This document shows positions 17,770 to 27,465 of a DNA stretch of 64,000 bases, piece after piece. This DNA comes from JBBDMU01 sp040905685. Lineage in GTDB: Bacteria > Bacteroidota > Rhodothermia > Balneolales > Natronogracilivirgulaceae. Where the stretch lies: assembly GCA_040905685.1 (NCBI GenBank), contig JBBDRB010000040.1, positions 62,001 to 126,000 of the forward strand. Direction: 5' to 3'. Made by a program: the position numbers and the translations under genes. Within the stretch, counting starts at the first letter, position 1; the number at the start of each line of letters is the position of its first letter. Below the pieces are notes generated by a model. The model was not told the DNA's origin, did no database searches, and saw only the letters and a program-made list of their open reading frames with translations.

Positions 17770-18333
17770 ATGAACCGAAGAGAAGCCATAAAAAATACCG
17801 CCCTGTTCATGGGCGGAGCCGTGTTTGGACCCAGTGTAACCGGGATCCTGAACGGATGCCGGCCCCACCCGTCGGTAAACTGGACCCCGGAACTTTTCAC
17901 CGAAAGCCAGGCGGCCCTTATCTCCGAACTTTCGGAGACCATATTGCCTTCGGGAAACACGCCCGGCGCCAAAGAGCTGGGCGTTCCCGCCTTTATTGAG
18001 GAAATGGTGGCCCATGTTTATCCTGCGGATGACCGGACGGATTTTATCGATGGCATTGAAGCCTTCAATGAAGCGGCCAGGGCAGCCATCGGACTCAGCT
18101 TTGTGGATGGTGATGCTGATCAGCGCCATGAGTTCACCGGGCGAGTGAACCGGGAAGCCCTCCGGAACGGCGAAACCGGAAAACCCTTTATCATTCATGT
18201 CAAGGAGCTTACGTTAATGGGGTATTTCACCAGTGAAACCGGGGCTACCACGGTCCTTCAGCATCAGCAAACGCCCGGACGGTATGAAAGCTGCCAGCCC
18301 CTGGATGAGGTGGGCAAAACCTGGGCCGTGTAA
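17770..18333 (+). CDS. Gluconate 2-dehydrogenase subunit 3 family protein (Tat-exported)
   Basis: A 187-residue small subunit that partners GMC dehydrogenases. It begins MNRREAIKNTALFMGG, a twin-arginine signal, and LNGC at about residues 27-30 could be a lipobox, which would make it a Tat-exported lipoprotein. The mature part matches the family through ALISELSETILPSGNTPGAK and the later FTGRVNRE region. The short subunit is thought to carry the cofactor-bearing subunit through the Tat pore and help it fold. The cytochrome c subunit usual in three-part gluconate dehydrogenases is not present nearby. Confidence 0.85.
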   Translation: MNRREAIKNTALFMGGAVFGPSVTGILNGCRPHPSVNWTPELFTESQAALISELSETILPSGNTPGAKELGVPAFIEEMVAHVYPADDRTDFIDGIEAFNEAARAAIGLSFVDGDADQRHEFTGRVNREALRNGETGKPFIIHVKELTLMGYFTSETGATTVLQHQQTPGRYESCQPLDEVGKTWAV

Positions 18334-18445
18334 ACATGGATGCGTTTTATGTAGGGGATAACGGTCCTAATTATAATATAATTTATATTATTAAATATAA
18401 TGTAAAAGATTAACGAATTTTAAGTAATAAAAATAAATTTTTAAA

Positions 18446-18464
18446 TATGGAAGCGCTTTTGTAT
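18446..18464 (+). promoter_or_regulatory. LacI-family-type operator upstream of susC
   Basis: TATGGAAGCGCTTTTGTAT is close to the LacI/GalR-family palindrome, in which half-sites meet at a central CG (for example the catabolite response element TGAAAGCGCTTTCA). The core AAGCGCTT is a perfect 8-bp palindrome. It lies about 95 bp before the susC ATG in an AT-rich 223-bp gap that holds no other gene. It would suit substrate-controlled regulation of the locus, but no LacI-type regulator gene is in the window. Confidence 0.5.
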
Positions 18465-18556
18465 ACTTGATAATGTTAGCATTAACCCCTTTTTGATTTA
18501 TTTATAGTTTGTTAAAATACGCTCAGGTTAAATGATGATAACGACGGGGAGACAAT

Positions 18557-21500
18557 ATGAACAAGACTAGACAAGAGAGTAAATATCTGAATTTACACAT
18601 TTCCAGCATATCCTGGCTATTCACCTGGCCGGCAGGAAATGATAAAAAAATCCTTTTATCGGCATTAACCGTTTTATTGATATCCGGGTTGAATTTTGGG
18701 GATTCAATTGCGCAGCAAACCGTAACCGGAACCGTTACTGATGCCGGGGATGAAACAACAATTCCGGGTGTTAACGTCATCGTGGAAGGTTCGGCCGAGG
18801 CGACGGGCTCAACAATCGGGGCCACTACGAACCTCGACGGAGAGTACTCCATCAACGTGCCAACCGAGCTCAATACCCTGGTCTTCACTTTTGTCGGCTA
18901 CGAGCGCCAGGTTGTGGAAATCGACGGGAGAACACAGATCGATGTAGCCATGCAGCGGGACGTTAGCTTTCTGGAGGACCTGGTCGTGGTAGGGTATGGT
19001 ACGGAGCGGCAGGAGGATGCCACCGGTTCGGTGTTATCCCTTAGTGAACGGGATTTTAACCGGGGGGTAATTTCCTCACCCGAGCAGCTGCTCCAGGGCC
19101 GGATCGCCGGCGTGCAGATTACATCGGCCAGCGGCGAGCCCGGGGCCGGGGTGAATATCCGTATCCGGGGCACCTCGTCTGTGCGCGGTGGCAATCAGCC
19201 CTTGTTTGTCGTCGATGGCGTGCCCCTGAGCGGAAATGACGTAACCCCGGGCAGTGAAGGCATCGGCGCCGGCAGCCAGTCTCCGAGAAACCCGCTAAGC
19301 TTTTTAAATCCCGACGATATTGAGAACATAAGCGTGTTAAAGGATGCCTCGGCGGCCGCTATATACGGAGCCCGGGGGTCCAATGGCGTGGTTTTGATCA
19401 CCACCAAACAGACAACAGGCCTCGAACCGAGGCTGACCGTATCCTCGTCGGCGAGTATGAGCAATATACGAAATAAGATCGACCTGCTTTCTGCCGACGA
19501 ATATGTCCAGGCCGGTTCATCGGCCGGTGCAGACCCCGATGTTATAGATTTTGGCAGCACTACAGACTGGCAGGATCAAATATTCAGGACGGCTATGTCC
19601 CAGGACTACAATATCAGTTACGGATCCGGTTCGGAGACGGGTTCCTACCGGCTGTCTCTGGGCTATGCCGACCAGCAGGGGATTATCGAGAACTCCGCCC
19701 TCGAACGCTTGACGGCCCGGATCAATGCCAGCCAGAGCTGGCTGGATGACCTGCTGTCCCTGGATCTGAACATTACCACTTCCCGGATCCATGACAGCTA
19801 TGCCCCGGTGGGCAATACGGCCGGTTTTGAAGGGGATTTGGTTGGGGCTGCCCTCCAGGCCAATCCCACCCGCCCGGTTTTCGAAAGTGAAGGCATTTAC
19901 ATGCAGTCATCCGACTTCAGGAATCCGGCCGGCATGCTGGCCTACATCGATGATAATTCCGAAACCAACCGGTTGTTGGCCAATGTTGGCGGTACCGTTA
20001 ATTTTACCGATTGGCTGGCCTACCGGGCAACGCTGGGATACGAAAATTCAGAGTCCGTACGGCGTATGGGCGCCAGTCCAAATCTTGATTTTGCGGATAT
20101 CCGGGACCGGGGCGGACGGGCCACAATTGATAACTGGTATGTAAACAGCCAACTGATGGAGCATACCCTGAATCTGCAGCAATTGCTGGGTGGAGGGGAA
20201 ATTGATGTCCTTGGGGGCTTTTCTTACCAGCGTTTTGAAAACCGGAGCGACTGGCTGCAGGCCGAATTTTTTGTAACGGATGAAATTCCTATAGTCGATA
20301 ACGTAGGCGGGGTCAATAACGACGACAACAAAGCCTTTACCGCTTCATCGCAACGGACCGTGGATGAAATTCAGTCCTTCTTCGGCCGGGTCAATTACAA
20401 CTATGATGACCGGTATTTGTTAACCAGCAATTTCCGGGTAGACGGATCCACGAAGTTCGGCAGAAACAATAAATACGGGTATTTCCCTTCCCTGGCGCTA
20501 GCCTGGAGGCTGTCGAATGAAGAGTTCTTTTCCGGCTTGTCTTCCACGGTTAACGAACTGAAGATAAGGGGAAGCTATGGCATTACCGGCAATCAGGAAT
20601 TTCCCTCCAATGTCTCCCTTGCCGTATTCAGGACAAACAACGACGGTTCCCTGACCCAATCCAATAATCCGAACCCGGATATACAGTGGGAAGAAACCGT
20701 TCAGTGGGGGGTAGGGACTGACTTTGAATTGTTTGACGGGCGTCTCGGAGGTACGATCGAATACTTCAACAAGCAGACCCAGAACCTGATATTTCGGCAG
20801 GATTTTGCTCAGCCGGCCGCCGTGGATTTTCAATGGGTCAACCTGGACGGCACGGTCCTGAACAGAGGCTGGGAATTTGCCTTGAACACGTCCATCGTTA
20901 ACACGTCCCGTTTATTCTGGCGAGTAGACTATAACATGAGTTTTCTCCACAATGAAGTCAAAGACCTGGATACGTTCGTCAATACGGGCCAGATCCATGG
21001 CCAGGGGTTGTCGGGAGCCTATGCGCAGCGCATCGCCGAAGGACAGCCTCTGTTTGCCTTTTATATGCGGGAATTTGAAGGTTTTGACGAAAACGGGCTT
21101 GGCATTTATGCAAATAACGAAGAGCTTGACTTCGTCGGCGATCCCATCCCGGATTTTACCCTGGGCTTTACCAATAGCTTTGCATTCGGGCGTTTTGATG
21201 CCAATGTGTTCATGGAAGGCGCTTTCGGCTTTCAGGTTTATAACAATACGGCCAATGCCATATTCCTGAAAGGCAACTTAAGAAACGGACGGAATGTCAC
21301 CCGGGAAATTGCCGACAGCCCGGAATCTCCCAATAACTTTGGCGAGGCTTCCACCCGTTTTCTTGAAGACGGCGATTACCTGAGACTGGCCAACGTCAAT
21401 ATCGGTTATAACGTGGATATGGCCGGACTGGGACTGGGAACTTCGGTCCGCAACGTGAGAATCGGCCTGACCGGTCAGAATCTGTTTCTGATCACAAATT

Positions 21501-21625
21501 ATTCCGGTTTTGATCCTGAAGTGGATACCGATAAATCGATCGATGGCATTCCGTCGCTGGGCATTGACTATACCGCATTTCCCCGGGCGCGGACGGTAAC
21601 ATTTAATATCAGGCTTGAGATATAA
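18557..21625 (+). CDS. SusC/RagA-family TonB-linked outer membrane protein
   Basis: A 1022-residue TonB-dependent transporter that works with a SusD lipoprotein to import glycans or peptides through the outer membrane. In order: a basic N-terminal extension (about 30 residues) and signal peptide ending near GDSIAQ, a carboxypeptidase-like regulatory domain (VTGTVTDAGDETTIPGVNVI, about 58-130), a plug domain beginning VVVGYGTERQEDATG with IRIRGTSSVRGGNQPLFVVDG, and the barrel to the C-terminal residue I. The start has GGGGAG 7 nt upstream. susD follows 23 bp after the stop, so they form one operon. Substrate cannot be read from sequence. Confidence 0.95.
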   Translation: MNKTRQESKYLNLHISSISWLFTWPAGNDKKILLSALTVLLISGLNFGDSIAQQTVTGTVTDAGDETTIPGVNVIVEGSAEATGSTIGATTNLDGEYSINVPTELNTLVFTFVGYERQVVEIDGRTQIDVAMQRDVSFLEDLVVVGYGTERQEDATGSVLSLSERDFNRGVISSPEQLLQGRIAGVQITSASGEPGAGVNIRIRGTSSVRGGNQPLFVVDGVPLSGNDVTPGSEGIGAGSQSPRNPLSFLNPDDIENISVLKDASAAAIYGARGSNGVVLITTKQTTGLEPRLTVSSSASMSNIRNKIDLLSADEYVQAGSSAGADPDVIDFGSTTDWQDQIFRTAMSQDYNISYGSGSETGSYRLSLGYADQQGIIENSALERLTARINASQSWLDDLLSLDLNITTSRIHDSYAPVGNTAGFEGDLVGAALQANPTRPVFESEGIYMQSSDFRNPAGMLAYIDDNSETNRLLANVGGTVNFTDWLAYRATLGYENSESVRRMGASPNLDFADIRDRGGRATIDNWYVNSQLMEHTLNLQQLLGGGEIDVLGGFSYQRFENRSDWLQAEFFVTDEIPIVDNVGGVNNDDNKAFTASSQRTVDEIQSFFGRVNYNYDDRYLLTSNFRVDGSTKFGRNNKYGYFPSLALAWRLSNEEFFSGLSSTVNELKIRGSYGITGNQEFPSNVSLAVFRTNNDGSLTQSNNPNPDIQWEETVQWGVGTDFELFDGRLGGTIEYFNKQTQNLIFRQDFAQPAAVDFQWVNLDGTVLNRGWEFALNTSIVNTSRLFWRVDYNMSFLHNEVKDLDTFVNTGQIHGQGLSGAYAQRIAEGQPLFAFYMREFEGFDENGLGIYANNEELDFVGDPIPDFTLGFTNSFAFGRFDANVFMEGAFGFQVYNNTANAIFLKGNLRNGRNVTREIADSPESPNNFGEASTRFLEDGDYLRLANVNIGYNVDMAGLGLGTSVRNVRIGLTGQNLFLITNYSGFDPEVDTDKSIDGIPSLGIDYTAFPRARTVTFNIRLEI

Positions 21626-21648
21626 AATTTCAAATAAGGAGTATTCTC

Positions 21649-23214
21649 ATGAATAAAACGAGTAAATATTTGTTCTGTTTGATGGCCGTTGGTTTGCTCA
21701 TAAATGGCTGTACAGATCTGACCGATCAGGTGGAAGATGGAATTGGCCGTGAGGTCGTTGAGGGTGGCGGTGTAGAGATAGGTGATCCCGGTGCGGCCCT
21801 GACCGGAGTTTATTCCCAGTTGAACGGCATGAGGGGGGCCGGAGAAACCTATGCCCTCATGGAACATCCCTCCGATGAGATGATTGGTCCTACCCGCGGC
21901 ACGGACTGGAGTGATTTCGGGGTATGGAGGCAATTGCATGCCCACAGTTGGGATCCTTCTCACGGACAAGTGCTGAATGCCTGGAACCTGTTGAATTCGG
22001 GCGTTTTCAGGGCCACTCAGGTTGTGGAAGCTTCATCGGCAAGTGCCCGGCAGGTCGCTGAAGCCCGGTTCCTCAGGGCCTTTTTCATGTTTTATGTGAT
22101 GGATTTTTACGGGCAGGTTCCCTTCCGGGAAACCGACGCGGCCCCCAATGATGTGCCATCCGTGCTGAACAGGAGCGAAGCCTTTGATTTTATAATAGAT
22201 GACCTCAATGAAGCTTACCCGGAGCTTCCCAGTCTGTCGTCAGGCGCCGATGCAGGCACGGCCTCCAGAGAAGCCGCCGATTTTCTGCTGGCCAGGTTGT
22301 ACCTGAACCGGGCGGTCTATACGACCGCCACGCCGGAAAATCCCTCGGCCGGTCCGTTTACCTTTGAGGATGCCGATATGGATGAGGTTATTGCCAGGGT
22401 GGAAAATATTGAGGAGAATGATTACCTGGAGCTGACCGAGTATTTCGATAATTTTCACTGGGATAATACCACCCTTTCCAACGAGCTTATTTTTGTTATC
22501 GATGAGACGGAGGGCTCGTCAACGGCCTTTAACCATTTTTTCATGACCCTGCATTATAACAACAGCCCGACCGGATGCTGTAACGGGTTTACGACTACGG
22601 CCGAGTTCTATAACACGTTTACAGACGATTCGGATGTCCGGAAAAGCAGCTATATACCGGAGATGTCGGAAGAGACCGGTATATTAGCCGGATTTCTGGA
22701 AGGTCAGCAATACAACAGCTTTGACGGACCGGACGACCCGGGCGAGCCGCTGAACGATCGGGGAGGCAATCCCCTGGTTTTCACTCCAGAAGTAGATCTG
22801 TTTTATTCCAATGAACGGATGGGGGTTCGGGTCATAAAATACCTTGTGAATCCGGATCAGCCCGATCAACCCGGTACGGATTTCATTTTCTTCCGTTTTG
22901 CCGATGCGTTGCTGATGAAAGCCGAAGCTCATTTTCGCAAAGGAGAAACAGGCGATGCATTGGATATCATCAACGAGATAAGGACCCACCGGAACGCGGA
23001 TGAATTAGGGAGCCTCGACGAGCAGGCTATTTTGGATGAACGCGGGTTCGAGTTGTACTGGGAGGGCTGGAGACGGCAGGATCAGATTCGGTTTGCCGAC
23101 TTCACGAATGAATGGGACCAGAAACCGGCCTCGGAGGATTACCGGATAATATTTCCCATCCCCCAAAGGGCGCTGGATACCAATCCCAACCTCATTCAGA
23201 CCATGGGGTATTGA
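21649..23214 (+). CDS. SusD/RagB-family outer membrane lipoprotein
   Basis: The partner of SusC, a surface substrate-binding lipoprotein. The signal ends at an INGC lipobox (about residues 17-20). The helical TPR-like core includes ARQVAEARFLRAFFMFYVMD, a region conserved in RagB/SusD, and the C-terminal block ILDERGFELYWEGWRRQDQI is the family signature. At 521 residues it is typical. AAGGAG lies 8 nt before the ATG. The next gene, the FG-GAP lipoprotein, begins 21 bp later, which suggests a three-gene outer-membrane unit. Confidence 0.95.
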   Translation: MNKTSKYLFCLMAVGLLINGCTDLTDQVEDGIGREVVEGGGVEIGDPGAALTGVYSQLNGMRGAGETYALMEHPSDEMIGPTRGTDWSDFGVWRQLHAHSWDPSHGQVLNAWNLLNSGVFRATQVVEASSASARQVAEARFLRAFFMFYVMDFYGQVPFRETDAAPNDVPSVLNRSEAFDFIIDDLNEAYPELPSLSSGADAGTASREAADFLLARLYLNRAVYTTATPENPSAGPFTFEDADMDEVIARVENIEENDYLELTEYFDNFHWDNTTLSNELIFVIDETEGSSTAFNHFFMTLHYNNSPTGCCNGFTTTAEFYNTFTDDSDVRKSSYIPEMSEETGILAGFLEGQQYNSFDGPDDPGEPLNDRGGNPLVFTPEVDLFYSNERMGVRVIKYLVNPDQPDQPGTDFIFFRFADALLMKAEAHFRKGETGDALDIINEIRTHRNADELGSLDEQAILDERGFELYWEGWRRQDQIRFADFTNEWDQKPASEDYRIIFPIPQRALDTNPNLIQTMGY

Positions 23215-23235
23215 CGGGCCCAGGGGTTGGCGGTT

Positions 23236-26200
23236 ATGAGGAATGGCTTTTTAATGGAAAAAGTGGCCTGGCTGGCCCCGGTGATGTACCTGATGCTGGC
23301 CTGCAACCCCGATTCGGAAAAACGGTTTGAGTTACTGGATCCGGACGCAACGGGCATTGATTTCATCAATGAACTGCGGCCCACGCCGGAACTGAATATC
23401 TTCAGCTACCTGTATTTTTATGACGGTGGCGGGGTAGCCGCCGGTGATCTGAACGGAGATGGCTTGTCTGATCTTTTTTTCATTTCCAACCAGGGACAAA
23501 ACAGGCTGTTTCTCCACAAAGGTGATTTTACCTTTGAAGATGTTACAGACAAGGCCTTTGACACGGCCCCGGATGACTGGACCACCGGTGTAACCCTGGT
23601 GGATATTAACGGCAGTGGCAGGCTCGATATTTACGTCTCGGTGGTTAGCGGCCATATGAACATGGAAGGCCGGAACAGGCTGTTTGTCAATGAGGGAAAC
23701 GATGACCGGGGGATCCCCGTATTTACCGAACAAGCCGCTGAATACGGATTGGACCTGGTTGGATTCTCCACTCAGGCCGCCTTTTTCGATTATGATCTGG
23801 ACGGCGACCTGGATATGTACATGCTGAACCATTCCGTGCATGAACTGGGCACCTTCACGCATGCCTCCTTCAGGGAAGAATCCCATCCGCTGGCCGGAGA
23901 CCGGCTTTTCAGAAATGATAACGGAACATACCGGGAGGTGACCGGGGAAGCCGGCATTTATAATTCCGCCCTGGGATACGGACTGGGTATAGGGATCAGT
24001 GATCTTAATCAGAGTGGCTACCCGGATATATACATCGGGAATGACTTCCATGAAGACGATTACCTCTATATCAATAACGGGGATGGCACCTTTACCGAAT
24101 CCCTGGGGAAGATGATCCGCCATACCAGCTATTCTTCCATGGGCAATGACCTGATTGATATCAACAACAACGGCCTGACCGATATTTTTTCCCTGGATAT
24201 GCTGCCTGAGGATTACGAAAGATCAAAAGCCTCGGCGGCCGAAGATCCCCTGGAAATACACGAGCTAAAGCGTTCTTACGGGTATAAAGAGAAAGTTTCT
24301 CGGAATACACTTCAGCTGAACCGGGGAAATGGCGTCTTCAGCGAGATTGGAATGCTGGCCGGCGTTCACGCCACCGACTGGAGCTGGTCGGCCCTGGGCG
24401 CGGATTTCAACCATAATGGAAATGCCGACCTTTTCGTCTCCAACGGCATCAAACACAGAACGGATAATCTTGATTATCTAAGATTCATTACCCGGGATTC
24501 CGTACAACAGCGGTTGGGGGGAGATTTGACGGAGGAGGATTTGGCCCTGGCCGGGAGGGCCCCGCCGGTTAATATCCCGAATTATCTGTACGAAAACCTG
24601 GGTGATCTGTCGTTCAGGGACGTCACCGCGGAATGGGGCCTGGACCAGCCGTCTTTCTCGAGTGGGGCGGTCTATGTGGATCTGGATAACGACGGGGACC
24701 TTGACCTTGTGGTGAATAACGTGGATCAGGTCGCGTCGGTCTACCGGAATATGACGCGGGAGCGGTTTGCGGCTTCCAATTTTCTGAAGGTAAAATTCGA
24801 CGGACCCCAGGGCAATACCTTCGGCATAGGGGCCGGGATCATGATTCCCCGTGAGAATAATAAACAGATCATGAGGGAGCTGTATCCCAGCCGGGGATTT
24901 CAGTCATCGGTCGAACCGGTGCTTCATGTTGGTTTGGATTCCCTGGAAACGGTGCCGGAATTAACGGTACGGTGGCCAGATGGTAAGGTTCAGGTTTTTC
25001 ATGATATTCAGGTGAACCAAACCCTCACGGCCGCGTACCGGAACGCCGCCGATCCGCCGGAAAAACCGTCGCCGCCGCCCGCCCTGCTGGAAGACATTAC
25101 CGGTCAGCTGGACCTGGACTATAAACATGAAGAGAACCCTTTTATAGAATTCAACAGGGAAGCCCTTATTCCGCATATGGTATCGAGGGAAGGACCAGCC
25201 CTGGCCATCGGTGATGTCGACGGGGACGGACTGCAGGATTTTTATGCCGGCGGAGCAAAACGTCAGCCGGGGTCCCTTTATATCCAACGGCAGGATGGGA
25301 CCTTCATGGAAAAGACGGTGGCGGCATTCGAGGAGGATTTTATACAGGAAGATGTGGATGCCCGGTTCATGGATTTTACCGGAGACGGAACCCTGGATTT
25401 GCTGGTTGTAAGCGGCGGCAATGAATATTCCGGGACCTCGGAGTATATGGCCCCGCGACTGTATGTGAACGATGGAGAGGGGAACTTCACCAGAGAGGCA
25501 GGCCGGCTTCCCGACCTTTTTCTGACGGGGTCGGTGGCGGCCATCGGTGACGTCGACGGCGACGGTCACCCCGATATTTTTCTGGGGGCCAGGGCGGTTC
25601 CCTGGAAATACGGAGCAAAGCCTGTAAGTTATTTACTGATGAACGGGGGTGACGGTTATTTTGCAATCGATACGACCTCTTTTGGAAGGCGGTTCTCGGA
25701 TCTGGGTATGGTGACCGGTGCGGCCTGGGCGGATATGAACGATGATGGGCTGCAGGATCTGGTTGTCGCCTCCGAATGGTCAAACCTGAAGATCGTCTAT
25801 AATTCACCGGAAGAAGGAGTCAGGGAAATTGCCGGATCTTCCGGCCTGTGGAACACGCTGGCCGTTAGCGATCTGGACGGTAACGGCCGGCCCGATATTG
25901 TTGCCGGGAATTTAGGGTTGAATTCCAAATTTAAAGCCTCGGCTGAGGCACCGTTGCGCATGTATGTAAATGAATTTGACGACAGCGGACTGACCGGACA
26001 GATCATTACCTACACCGATGCAGGGGGGACCGAAAGGCTCTTTGCAACCAAAGATGAACTGGGCATGCAACTAAACTATTTTAATAACCGCTTCAAATCA
26101 TACCGGTCCTTTGCCGGTGCCGGCCTGTACGATGCAGTGGACAGGAGATTACTGCGGGATGCCGTTCAATATACGGTGGATGAATTGCGTTCGTCGGTTT

Positions 26201-26592
26201 TTTATAACAAAAGGAATGGGTTTGTCAAAACACCCCTGCCCGTGACCTGTCAGTTCGCCCCGATCCATGATTTTCTGCTTGCCGATCTGAATGCAAACGG
26301 TCAGACGGATGTGATCAGCGCCGGCAACTTCTTTGAAGCCAATATACAACGCGGACAATATGATGCCGACTACGGCAACGTATTGATCAATGAGGGGCAG
26401 GGACAACTCAGGCTTATACCCAATCAGATTACCGGCTGGTACCTGCAAGGCCAGATCAGGAACCTGGAAGTGATCCGGATCGGTGAGGTACCGGTTATGA
26501 TCGCGGCAGGGAATAACCAGCCCCTGCAGTTCTTCCGGATCCGGGAAGAATCCTCTGAGCAGCCCTCGTCACCCCTTCTCATAAACCATTAG
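23236..26592 (+). CDS. FG-GAP/VCBS repeat lipoprotein with ASPIC/UnbV domain
   Basis: A 1118-residue, probably surface-exposed lipoprotein (LMLAC lipobox near residue 24). I count thirteen Asp-rich calcium-loop motifs of the DxDxDGxxD kind: seven before an ASPIC/UnbV-type domain (about 515-600, with FDGPQGNTFGIGAG and ELTVRWPDGKVQVF) and six after it. The repeats suggest two tandem propellers. It follows susD by 21 bp. The start is ATG 23236, nine bases after AGGGG; an in-frame TTG at 23227 is possible. Role unknown, perhaps ligand or calcium binding near the SusCD pore. The 3' end overlaps ispE by 24 bp. Confidence 0.85.
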   Translation: MRNGFLMEKVAWLAPVMYLMLACNPDSEKRFELLDPDATGIDFINELRPTPELNIFSYLYFYDGGGVAAGDLNGDGLSDLFFISNQGQNRLFLHKGDFTFEDVTDKAFDTAPDDWTTGVTLVDINGSGRLDIYVSVVSGHMNMEGRNRLFVNEGNDDRGIPVFTEQAAEYGLDLVGFSTQAAFFDYDLDGDLDMYMLNHSVHELGTFTHASFREESHPLAGDRLFRNDNGTYREVTGEAGIYNSALGYGLGIGISDLNQSGYPDIYIGNDFHEDDYLYINNGDGTFTESLGKMIRHTSYSSMGNDLIDINNNGLTDIFSLDMLPEDYERSKASAAEDPLEIHELKRSYGYKEKVSRNTLQLNRGNGVFSEIGMLAGVHATDWSWSALGADFNHNGNADLFVSNGIKHRTDNLDYLRFITRDSVQQRLGGDLTEEDLALAGRAPPVNIPNYLYENLGDLSFRDVTAEWGLDQPSFSSGAVYVDLDNDGDLDLVVNNVDQVASVYRNMTRERFAASNFLKVKFDGPQGNTFGIGAGIMIPRENNKQIMRELYPSRGFQSSVEPVLHVGLDSLETVPELTVRWPDGKVQVFHDIQVNQTLTAAYRNAADPPEKPSPPPALLEDITGQLDLDYKHEENPFIEFNREALIPHMVSREGPALAIGDVDGDGLQDFYAGGAKRQPGSLYIQRQDGTFMEKTVAAFEEDFIQEDVDARFMDFTGDGTLDLLVVSGGNEYSGTSEYMAPRLYVNDGEGNFTREAGRLPDLFLTGSVAAIGDVDGDGHPDIFLGARAVPWKYGAKPVSYLLMNGGDGYFAIDTTSFGRRFSDLGMVTGAAWADMNDDGLQDLVVASEWSNLKIVYNSPEEGVREIAGSSGLWNTLAVSDLDGNGRPDIVAGNLGLNSKFKASAEAPLRMYVNEFDDSGLTGQIITYTDAGGTERLFATKDELGMQLNYFNNRFKSYRSFAGAGLYDAVDRRLLRDAVQYTVDELRSSVFYNKRNGFVKTPLPVTCQFAPIHDFLLADLNANGQTDVISAGNFFEANIQRGQYDADYGNVLINEGQGQLRLIPNQITGWYLQGQIRNLEVIRIGEVPVMIAAGNNQPLQFFRIREESSEQPSSPLLINH

Positions 26593-27465
26593 ATCGGGTT
26601 TGAATTTCGGAGGCGTGAGGTTCAGTTTAAAGCCGAGATCCAGCAGCACATTGAACGCTTCCACAGCCAGAAATTCCTGCTCAAAAAGTCCATATACGGC
26701 TGAACCGCTACCGCTCATGGAGGCAAAAACGGCTCCGAACTCATAAAGCTGGTCCCGCAGATCACCGATTAAAGGATGCCGCTGCACGACGCTGATTTCC
26801 AGGTCATTCTGCAATAAATTCCGCCATTCTTCCGGCCCTTCATTGACCAGCAGGTCCTCCAGGTCAAATTCCGGATTTTCTTGCGGCAGACAATAGCGGT
26901 AGGCTTCGGCCGTGTTCGAGTTGATATCCGGGAAAACGGTCAGGATCCAATAATCGGGCTGGATATCCAGTGGTTTTATGGTGGTGCCGATACCTGAGGC
27001 TATTCCGGTTTCCCCTTTCAGGAAAAGCGGCACGTCGGCGCCGATGCCCGAGCACAGATCGGCAAGGTCGGTATCAGACAGGCCCAGGTGTTCGATTTTA
27101 TTGATCATTTTTAAGGTCAGCGCCGCATTGCTGCTTCCTCCTCCCAAGCCGGCGCCGGCCGGGATTTTTTTATCAACAGAGATCTGGTGATGACCGGAAA
27201 ATTGAACATACTGGCGAAGATGCTTAATGGCCCTGATGATCAGGTTCCGGTCATCGCGGGGCAGGGAGTCATCCGACATGGTTAGCAGCAGCTGATCGGA
27301 TTTTTTTACCGAAAACCGGTCTGACCAGTCGATAAAGCAGAATCCGGTTCGTATTTCATGATAACCGGTCGGAAGTTTTTGCAGTACCTGCAATCCGAGA
27401 TTGATCTTTGCGTAGGAATGAGCAATCCATTCACGCTGGTGGGGTTCAGCTGTTGTCGGGTTCAA
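26569..27465 (-). CDS. ispE: 4-diphosphocytidyl-2-C-methyl-D-erythritol kinase
   Basis: Phosphorylates CDP-methylerythritol in the non-mevalonate isoprenoid pathway. The GHMP-kinase ATP loop is PAGAGLGGGSSNAA at about residues 105-118, the N-terminal motif is SYAKINLGLQVL, and a C-terminal GHMP block (SMSGSGSAVYGLF) is present. The 298-residue length fits. The start is TTG at 27465, inside the 3' end of the upstream nucleotidyltransferase gene (20-bp overlap), so translation is likely coupled. No other isoprenoid gene is nearby. Confidence 0.93.
   Translation of the reverse strand: MNPTTAEPHQREWIAHSYAKINLGLQVLQKLPTGYHEIRTGFCFIDWSDRFSVKKSDQLLLTMSDDSLPRDDRNLIIRAIKHLRQYVQFSGHHQISVDKKIPAGAGLGGGSSNAALTLKMINKIEHLGLSDTDLADLCSGIGADVPLFLKGETGIASGIGTTIKPLDIQPDYWILTVFPDINSNTAEAYRYCLPQENPEFDLEDLLVNEGPEEWRNLLQNDLEISVVQRHPLIGDLRDQLYEFGAVFASMSGSGSAVYGLFEQEFLAVEAFNVLLDLGFKLNLTPPKFKPDLMVYEKG

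Noticed and set aside
23332..24123. 263-residue minus-strand frame inside the FG-GAP gene
   Set aside because: Shadow of a repetitive Asp/Gly-rich coding sequence on the other strand.
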